DNA from: an uncultured Eubacterium sp.
Lineage (GTDB): Bacteria; Bacillota; Clostridia; Lachnospirales; Lachnospiraceae
Length of the DNA stretch: 19,636 nt
Direction of reading: 5' to 3'
Assembly (NCBI GenBank): GCA_910585745.1
Contig: CAJUFM010000061.1
Location: 1 to 19,636 of the forward strand
Within the stretch, counting starts at the first letter, position 1; the number at the start of each line of letters is the position of its first letter. Positions 14,491 through 19,636 of the stretch are shown here, one piece after another. Both the position numbers and the translations under genes were made by a program. The notes below the pieces were generated by a model. That model saw only the letters and a list, made by a program, of their open reading frames with translations. It was not told where the DNA came from and did no database searches.

Positions 14491-15180
14491 ATGCAGCATA
14501 TACTGATCGCAGATGATAATGAAGATATAACGGAGGTTCTCGGAACCTATGTCGTTAAGGAAGGTTTTGAGCCGGTAGTGGCAAAAGACGGCATCGAAGC
14601 TTTTGAGATGTTCAAAAAATGCAATCCAGCGGTGGTATTGCTGGATATTATGATGCCAGGGATGGATGGTTACAAGGTCTGTAAAAAGATCCGGGAAACA
14701 TCTGATGTTCCGATCATACTCATCACAGCAAAAGGAGAAGATTATGAGCGGGTGATGGGGCTGGATATCGGCGCCGACGATTATGTGGTGAAGCCTTTCA
14801 GCCCCAGCGAAGTGATGGCGCGGGTGCGTGCTGTACTGCGCCGCATCGGGAGGGGAGAGGAGTCTTCTGGCAAAAAGGTACTGACCATTGGGGACCTCAC
14901 CATAAATATTGAGGCATACACGGTATTTATCGGGGCGGAGAAGGTGCCAATGACGAAAAAAGAAGTAGAGACCATGTGGATCCTTGCCGAGAACCCCAGC
15001 AAGGTATTTACGAGGGACAATCTTCTCGACAGCCTCTGGGGACAGGACTATTTTGGAGACAGCCGCACCGTGGATTCCCATATTAAGCGTCTTCGGGCAA
15101 AGCTGGATAAGGTAGAGCATCCGGATTGGGAGATCAAGACGATCTGGGGGCTGGGGTACAAATTTGAGATCAATGTGTAG
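14491..15180 (+). CDS. OmpR/PhoB-family response regulator
   Basis: This is the DNA-binding half of a two-component system. The ATG at 14491 follows AAGGAG (14477-14482) by 8 nt; an upstream in-frame ATG at 14461 lacks a ribosome binding site. The 229-residue product has a complete receiver domain with Asp8/Asp9, phospho-acceptor Asp52 in LLDIMMPGMDG, Thr79 and Lys101 (VVKPF). It also has a C-terminal winged-helix domain (about 128-229) with the recognition-helix segment RTVDSHIKRLRAKL and the closing WGLGYKF. The cognate kinase lies 63 nt downstream. The hairpin-rich divergent region upstream, shared with the BIG2 gene, suggests that gene as a possible target; the stimulus is unknown. Confidence 0.93.
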   Translation: MQHILIADDNEDITEVLGTYVVKEGFEPVVAKDGIEAFEMFKKCNPAVVLLDIMMPGMDGYKVCKKIRETSDVPIILITAKGEDYERVMGLDIGADDYVVKPFSPSEVMARVRAVLRRIGRGEESSGKKVLTIGDLTINIEAYTVFIGAEKVPMTKKEVETMWILAENPSKVFTRDNLLDSLWGQDYFGDSRTVDSHIKRLRAKLDKVEHPDWEIKTIWGLGYKFEINV

Positions 15181-15243
15181 TCTGCCGCCGTTGAATTAGC
15201 TCATATGCCGTGCAAAGAGTGTGAGCAGAAATGAGGGATCTGT

Positions 15244-16719
15244 TTGAAAAAGATTTTTTGGAGAGTGGGGATTTATTTTGCTGTGGCGCTCGTCATCATG
15301 ACAGCCGTGGCAGGGCTTGCCTTTACCAGATTTAACCGCCACAACATCATGAACGTGTACAAGGGAGAGCTGAAGAGTATGGCGCGCAGTATCTCAGAGC
15401 AGGTGACAGAAGCGATGGTGGACAACAACAGTGAAGATTTTCCCACGTATCTGAGCGCCTTGAAAGATTTTGGTGAGCTGCGGGATACTGATATCTGGAT
15501 CTTAGCTAATCCGTCGGCGGAAGAGCCATTAGGTGAAGCATATACGAATGTGAATATAAGCAGCCTCAACTTTCAGGAAGAAAATTCCAGGGCCATACTC
15601 AATGCCGCCTTCCAGGGAAAAACGAAGAGCTACAGCGGTTATGACAGTATTTATGATAAAGATATGATGCATCTTGCCACCCCGGTCAAAAATGCAAAGG
15701 GTGAGAATGTAGGAGTCGTCATGGTCAACGGAGAGATGGATTACCGGGAGAATTCGGTGTCACAGTACCAGCGTTATATGTTCCTTAGTGTTATTATTGC
15801 ACTGCTCATATCCCTGGTGATAGCGGCTTATTTTTCCCGGCAGCTGGTGAGGCCCATCATACGTCTCAAGGAAATTGCTCTGCGGATGGCGGCAGGGGAG
15901 TATGCCCAGAGCACACAGATCCGGCGCAGGGACGAGCTGGGGAGACTGGCGGACAGTATGGACGTCCTGTCACGGAAGCTGGTGGAGGCAGAAGATTTCC
16001 GGAATCGTCTGGAACAGAGCAGGAGAGACTTTTTTTCCAATGTGTCCCATGAGCTGAGAACACCCATTACAGTGGTCAAGGGATATGCGGAGACGCTGGT
16101 GGACGGTTATGTGGAAGATGAGGAAAAACAGAAGGATTATTTTGACCGGATCATTAAAGAATGCGCGGGCATGGAACGCCTAGTATCAGATCTACTCATT
16201 CTTTCCAAGATGGAGAATCCAGATTTTCAGCTGGATTATGAGCTGCTGAATGTGATCGCAGTGATGCAGGATGCCATGAGGAGCATGCGGGTTCTCATGG
16301 GGGAAAAACGGATTGCCGGCGAGCTGGAATATGAGGACGAGTGTTCTCTGATAAATGGTGATTATGACCGGATCCGCCAGCTGTTTCTGATCCTTTTGCA
16401 GAATGCTGTCAAATATGCAGATGAGGATACGAAGATCCGGGTCAATATCGGGAAAACAGAACATAAGATCCTGGTATCTGTGGAAGATACAGGGATCGCT
16501 GTGCCGAAAAAGGAGTGGAAGAACATATTTGATAAATTCTACCGGGGCAGCGATCACGGCAATAAGGACGGTTCTGGACTCGGGCTGATGGTGGCAAAGC
16601 AGATTACCCAGCGCCATTCCGGGGAAATATGGGTTTCCAGCGACGAAAAAAGCACCACCTGCTTTTACGTGGAACTGCCTGAGGCTGCGGAAGATATGGA
16701 GCATATGCAGAGTCTCTGA
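15244..16719 (+). CDS. Membrane sensor histidine kinase
   Basis: This kinase autophosphorylates and passes phosphate to the adjacent response regulator. The TTG start at 15244 is chosen because GAGGG (15233-15237) lies 6 nt upstream and the transmembrane helix begins at once; the nearby ATG at 15231 is out of frame. The 491-residue protein has helix 1 (about 7-28), an extracellular sensor region (about 29-175), helix 2 (about 178-197), a HAMP linker (about 198-250), a HisKA domain with His269 in SNVSHELRTP, and a HATPase domain. The ATPase motifs are Asn387 in LLQNAVKYAD, DTGIAVPK (G1, with Ala replacing the second Gly), FDKFYRG and GSGLGL. The extracellular region does not name a ligand. Confidence 0.93.
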   Translation: MKKIFWRVGIYFAVALVIMTAVAGLAFTRFNRHNIMNVYKGELKSMARSISEQVTEAMVDNNSEDFPTYLSALKDFGELRDTDIWILANPSAEEPLGEAYTNVNISSLNFQEENSRAILNAAFQGKTKSYSGYDSIYDKDMMHLATPVKNAKGENVGVVMVNGEMDYRENSVSQYQRYMFLSVIIALLISLVIAAYFSRQLVRPIIRLKEIALRMAAGEYAQSTQIRRRDELGRLADSMDVLSRKLVEAEDFRNRLEQSRRDFFSNVSHELRTPITVVKGYAETLVDGYVEDEEKQKDYFDRIIKECAGMERLVSDLLILSKMENPDFQLDYELLNVIAVMQDAMRSMRVLMGEKRIAGELEYEDECSLINGDYDRIRQLFLILLQNAVKYADEDTKIRVNIGKTEHKILVSVEDTGIAVPKKEWKNIFDKFYRGSDHGNKDGSGLGLMVAKQITQRHSGEIWVSSDEKSTTCFYVELPEAAEDMEHMQSL

Positions 16720-16762
16720 GATGGTAATTTTATCAGGCTGGACAATACGGTCTATTTATGTT

Positions 16763-16967
16763 ATGATGTTGGGGTCAAAAAGTGTTTTGCCCCCAACGGA
16801 TGCTACGGATTGCTCCGTTGTTTCACAACTCTCGCAATCCTTCAAACATTCGAAATCCGCTGATTTACAGCGTAAATCGCTCCTTTCTCATGTTTGGCGG
16901 GTCCCAAGATCAAATGCCTTATCATGCAAGCATGAACGGCATTTTGACCTTTTGCCCCTAGCATCAT
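16763..16967. repeat. MITE-like, hairpin-dense non-coding element
   Basis: This is about 205 bp with imperfect inverted ends: ATGATG-TTGGGG-T-CAAAA (16763-16780), and on the other strand from 16967 ATGATG-CTAGGGG-CAAAA. Internal hairpins follow one another. GTTGGGG..CAAAA pairs with TTTTG..CCCCAAC (16768-16797). GGATTGC with GCAATCC encloses GTTGT/ACAAC (16807-16840). GATTTAC pairs with GTAAATC (16862-16878). TCAAATGCC/GGCATTTTGA encloses TCATGC/GCATGA (about 16912-16947). A 100-codon open frame crosses it but lacks a ribosome binding site and continues into the next gene, so it is not a real gene. A mobile or repeated structured element is the best explanation. Confidence 0.6.
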
Positions 16968-17019
16968 GTTATTCTAAAACCAGTTATGAATATTATTTAC
17001 AAATAAAGGAGAGAACGTT

Positions 17020-18525
17020 ATGAGAGGTATTGAAACCCCGATCACTAAAGTACGAAGACAGGTTTTTACAGAGGTTGCCAGGGTAGCTTTTGAGTCAGGC
17101 AATATCAACGATGATATTGAGGCGATACCTTACAAAATAACACCTTCCGATGTGCCGCTGTACCGTGACAGTATTTACCGCGAGCGTGCCATTGCCGGAG
17201 AGCGTGTGCGGCTTGCCATGGGTATGTCTCTTCGCCCGGAGAGCCAGCCGGTACATATAACCAGTGGATTAAATGAAAGCAATATTTCCGATAAATATTA
17301 TGAGCCGCCGCTGATGCAGGTAATTCCCTCGGCTTGTGCCATGTGTGAAGATAACGTATACGAAGTTTCGGATCAGTGCCGCGGTTGTGTGGCACATCCC
17401 TGCCAGGAGGTTTGTCCCAAGGATGCCATCCGTATGGTGAACGGACGCTCTGTCATTGACAGGGACAAATGTATCAAATGTGGAAAATGCAAAGCCATCT
17501 GCCCCTATGATGCCATTGCGAAGAAGCAGCGTCCATGTGCCTCTGTCTGTGGTGTGCGTGCCATCGACAGCGACGAGCACGGACGTGCCAGGATCAATGA
17601 CAAGATCTGTGTCAAATGCGGACAGTGTATGGTGAACTGCCCCTTTGGCGCCATCGCAGATAAATCCCAGATCTTCCAGCTTGCCCAGGCACTGAAGAAA
17701 GGGGATGAGGTTATTGTGGAGCTCGCCCCGGCGGTGATCGGACAGTTCGGTACCGATGTACGTCTCTGGAAGATCAAATCAGCGCTGAAAGAGATCGGTT
17801 TTGCTGAGGTATACGAGGTGGCACTGGGAGCAGATATTGGAGCCATCACAGAGGCAAGACATTATGTTCATGAGGTAAAGACCGGCAAGCTGCCATTCCT
17901 TCTGACTTCCTGCTGTCCGGCATGGTCGGTACTTGCCAAGAGGACTCTGCCGGAAGAGATGGTGGAGTCAGTGTCTAGTGCCCTCACTCCGATGGTGGCT
18001 ACTGCGCGTTCCATCAAGCAGAAGCATCCGAATTCACGAGTGGTATTTGTGGGACCCTGTGCGGCGAAGAAGCTGGAGGCTGCCCGTGAGACTGTGCGGA
18101 GTGATGTGGATTTCGTCATCACCTTTGAAGAACTGGCAGCAATCTTTGAGGCAAAGGGCATCGACATGGAGACCTATGAGGCAGAAGAGCCGATCCACGA
18201 TGCCACAGGAGCTGGTCGTGGTTATGCTGTTGCCGGCGGTGTTGCCAATGCCATCGAGGAGTGTATCAATGAATATTATCCAGGGACAGAGGTGCTCATC
18301 GAGCATGTCGAGGGACTCAGTGAGTGCCAGAAGATGCTGCTTATGGCGAAAGCAGGAAAGAAGGATGGATGCCTGATCGAGGGCATGGGCTGTCCGGGAG
18401 GCTGTGTCGCTGGAGCGGGAACCAATATCCCTGTGGCGAGGGGAGCCCAGGCAGTGCGCAAGTTTGTGAAGGATTCCACAAAACCCCTGCCTCCGAAAGA
18501 GTATTCAGAGATCGAGTTACCGTAA
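17020..18525 (+). CDS. Monomeric [FeFe] hydrogenase, group B type, with N-terminal ferredoxin-like domain
   Basis: The product is predicted to interconvert protons and H2 at an H-cluster, probably with ferredoxin as partner, in fermentative electron disposal. The ATG at 17020 follows AAAGGAGA (17005-17012) by 7 nt. In the 501 residues, an N-terminal Cys-rich part carries 4Fe-4S motifs at C120/123/128/132, C151/154/157/161 and C197/200/203/207, with further cysteines at 106, 109, 173 and 177. The H-cluster domain has L1 TSCCPAW (Cys298, Cys299), L2 VGPCAAKKLEA (Cys347) and L3 EGMGCPGGCVAGAG (Cys458, Cys462). The GPC form of L2 and the altered L3 differ from group A enzymes and point to group B. 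The HydEFG maturases it would need are not in this window. Confidence 0.9.
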   Translation: MRGIETPITKVRRQVFTEVARVAFESGNINDDIEAIPYKITPSDVPLYRDSIYRERAIAGERVRLAMGMSLRPESQPVHITSGLNESNISDKYYEPPLMQVIPSACAMCEDNVYEVSDQCRGCVAHPCQEVCPKDAIRMVNGRSVIDRDKCIKCGKCKAICPYDAIAKKQRPCASVCGVRAIDSDEHGRARINDKICVKCGQCMVNCPFGAIADKSQIFQLAQALKKGDEVIVELAPAVIGQFGTDVRLWKIKSALKEIGFAEVYEVALGADIGAITEARHYVHEVKTGKLPFLLTSCCPAWSVLAKRTLPEEMVESVSSALTPMVATARSIKQKHPNSRVVFVGPCAAKKLEAARETVRSDVDFVITFEELAAIFEAKGIDMETYEAEEPIHDATGAGRGYAVAGGVANAIEECINEYYPGTEVLIEHVEGLSECQKMLLMAKAGKKDGCLIEGMGCPGGCVAGAGTNIPVARGAQAVRKFVKDSTKPLPPKEYSEIELP

Positions 18526-18606
18526 TCATAGAGCAGGAAAAGATGATGACGCAAAACGGAACAGGGTTCAGATTTGCGCCGTTGATTTCCAGTGAGCGAA
18601 AAATAG

Positions 18607-18640
18607 CGGGAAGCCAGTATTTATGTGGCTTCCCGTTTGT
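18607..18640 (+). terminator. Intrinsic terminator of the hydrogenase gene
   Basis: CGGGAAGCC (18607-18615) pairs perfectly with GGCTTCCCG (18627-18635) around an 11-nt loop, followed by TTTGTTGTGT. It starts 82 nt after the stop codon. The hydrogenase gene is therefore probably monocistronic. Confidence 0.8.
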
Positions 18641-18668
18641 TGTGTCTTACCATGCCTGCAGTTTTTGC

Positions 18669-18698
18669 TTGTCACATTATGGTTAAAAATGGTACAAT
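18669..18698 (+). promoter_or_regulatory. Strong promoter with no surviving gene behind it
   Basis: TTGTCA (18669-18674, 5/6) and TACAAT (18693-18698, 5/6) are spaced by 18 nt, with an extended -10 TG at 18690-18691. It points right, towards AGGAGA-ATG-AAA-AAA-CTT-TGA at about 18748-18765, which is a start-like sequence stopped after four codons. Beyond that lies an IS110-type transposase gene on the opposite strand. The gene this promoter served seems to have been cut off. Confidence 0.5.
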
Positions 18699-18786
18699 AT
18701 CCCTATAGAAATAAATATTTACAAAGTCCAGCTAATAAATGTCAATAGGAGAATGAAAAAACTTTGATCTTATTTTGGGACTAAAA

Positions 18787-18805
18787 AAGGGCGCACTTAT
18801 CCCTT
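18787..18805 (-). terminator. Weak terminator-like hairpin after the transposase gene
   Basis: On the minus strand AAGGG pairs with CCCTT around a 9-nt loop and is followed by TTTT. It lies about 50 nt past the transposase stop. A second small stem (AATATC 18812-18817 with GATATT 18829-18834) sits between. Both may belong to the terminal structure of the insertion element rather than being terminators. Confidence 0.35.
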
Positions 18806-18854
18806 GGTGAAAATATCGTTTTAAAAAAGATATTCATTCAGTAAATTCAGTATT

Positions 18855-19636
18855 TTATGCAGCTATGCCGCATTTAGCAGCATTGTATTGTTTGATGTGT
18901 TCCTGTGGGGTGATGATTTCAAATGGTTTATTATCTCTAAGTATGGCAAATATCATGTTGCATACTTTATGTGACACAGCTCCCATAGCAACAAGTTTTG
19001 GTTTCGATTCACACTTTTTAAGATAGTAATCTCTTAACACTGGATTTTTGGGTTCACCATTTCGTGAAGTACTGATGCTTTGGAGTGTTAATGTATGGAT
19101 GACTCTTCTGGCGATAGCGGAACCTCTTTTAGACATTTGCACTTTGGTTCCTTCAAATTTTCCAGACTGTTTAACAGCAGGATCAAGACCAAAGTAAGCA
19201 AAGAGTTGTTTCGGTTTGCTAAATGCCGAGAAATCGCCAATCTCACCCATAAGGGATACTGCAGACAAGAAACCAGCACCTTTAAATGTTTCAATTAAAT
19301 GGATCTGCTTCACAAAATCCGTATTCTGATTGGAGTCTACAAGTTCATGCAAAGCTTCGATGATACCTGCGATTTCTTCATCGTACTTACGGATGAAGCC
19401 TATATAGAGGCGGATACGTATGATATTACTATCAATGATGTAACCGAATTCATCGGCATCATTTGCAGCCTGGATGATGGCATTATACTTGTTTTCAGCA
19501 TAGGTAAGACCAAAACGGGCTGTAGATTTTATCACATCAATAATCTCTTGCTTGCCAGCTTCAAGAAAAGCAGATGGAGACGTATAGGTTTCCAATAATG
19601 TAAGAGATGTATTGATTGTAACCTTGGAAAAAATGC
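18855..19636 (-). CDS. IS110-family transposase, C-terminal part (N-terminus beyond the window)
   Basis: This is a recombinase that moves an IS110-type insertion sequence. The frame is open to the right window edge, so about 260 C-terminal residues are seen; the N-terminal DEDD (RuvC-like) domain would lie outside. The visible part has a long helical region, then the Transposase_20 domain: FKGAGFLSAVSLMGEIGDFS, FSKPKQLFAYFGLDPAVKQS and MSKRGSAIARR. The Ser in KRGS (codon at 19119-19121) matches the conserved catalytic serine of this family. The stop at 18855 is intact and the domain shows no internal break, so the element may be active. A TTG near 19595 is not a credible start because coding similarity continues upstream of it. 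Confidence 0.88.
   Translation of the reverse strand, partial: IFSKVTINTSLTLLETYTSPSAFLEAGKQEIIDVIKSTARFGLTYAENKYNAIIQAANDADEFGYIIDSNIIRIRLYIGFIRKYDEEIAGIIEALHELVDSNQNTDFVKQIHLIETFKGAGFLSAVSLMGEIGDFSAFSKPKQLFAYFGLDPAVKQSGKFEGTKVQMSKRGSAIARRVIHTLTLQSISTSRNGEPKNPVLRDYYLKKCESKPKLVAMGAVSHKVCNMIFAILRDNKPFEIITPQEHIKQYNAAKCGIAA

Larger units (their letters stand above)
18770..19636 (-). mobile_element. IS110-family insertion sequence, partial (3' end and flank)
   Basis: The transposase gene and about 85 nt of non-coding DNA 3' of it are taken as one end of an IS110-type element. The exact boundary is not visible because these elements usually lack terminal inverted repeats and clear target duplications; 18770 is a guess set by the end of the start-like sequence at 18748-18765. 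Family knowledge says IS110 elements carry a guide-like bridge RNA in a non-coding end, on either side of the gene depending on the subgroup. Confidence 0.5.

Noticed and set aside
14278..15120. Long minus-strand extension of the BIG2 frame through the response regulator gene
   Set aside because: It is antisense to a clear response regulator; the signal peptide and ribosome binding site place the start at 14277.
16700..17019. Possible CRISPR-like array because of repeated stems
   Set aside because: The stems differ from each other in sequence and there are no regularly spaced direct repeats.
16721..17023. 100-codon open frame between the kinase and hydrogenase genes
   Set aside because: No ribosome binding site, it spans the hairpin-dense element, ends 4 nt inside the next gene, and the product resembles no family I know.
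18543..18686. Small open frame starting ATGATGACG after the hydrogenase gene
   Set aside because: It runs through the intrinsic terminator at 18607-18635 and shows no family resemblance.

Overview
The window looks like chromosomal DNA of a Gram-positive anaerobe of the Lachnospiraceae (Clostridia). Four things suggest this: the order pth - mfd - PrsA/SurA-like foldase - malQ, a group B-type [FeFe] hydrogenase, extracellular leucine-rich-repeat and BIG2 proteins, and strong AAGGAG-type ribosome binding sites with consensus sigma-A promoters. The family is an inference from gene content; no rRNA is present.

Layout. Positions 1-7021 are a housekeeping block on the + strand: peptidyl-tRNA hydrolase (pth), transcription-repair coupling factor (mfd), a SurA/PrsA-like lipoprotein whose start overlaps the mfd stop, and 4-alpha-glucanotransferase (malQ). 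A near-consensus promoter overlaps the pth stop codon. It is followed about 100 nt later by an intrinsic-terminator-like hairpin, so mfd has either an attenuated leader or a short RNA gene in front of it. Positions 7022-10420 are a decayed accessory block: a scrap of EAL domain joined to the end of malQ, an intact REC-like/PAS/GGDEF diguanylate cyclase with its own promoter and terminator, a probable 5'-truncated LRR gene, and a second secreted LRR gene split by a frameshift.

Positions 10426-13546 are a copper-resistance operon. A perfect TTGACA-17-TATAAT promoter carries a CsoR-type palindrome in its spacer, followed by csoR and copA. The CopA ATPase is fused in frame to a C-terminal CopZ-like domain that has its own ribosome binding site and ATG. 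Positions 13627-14277 (- strand) encode a secreted BIG2-type protein, separated by a hairpin-rich divergent region from an OmpR-type response regulator and sensor kinase (14491-16719).

Positions 16763-16967 hold a roughly 205-bp non-coding, hairpin-dense element with imperfect inverted ends, which looks like a MITE or structured repeat. Next comes a monomeric [FeFe] hydrogenase with an N-terminal ferredoxin-like region (17020-18525) and its terminator. The right edge is an IS110-family transposase on the - strand (18855 to the window end, N-terminus missing). It lies beside a strong promoter and a gene start with no surviving gene, as if the element had displaced something.

The best candidates for something new are the 205-bp structured repeat, the pth-mfd leader/short RNA, the CopA-CopZ fusion with an internal start, and the triple-hairpin divergent control region. 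I found no CRISPR array, tRNA, rRNA or obvious defence system.
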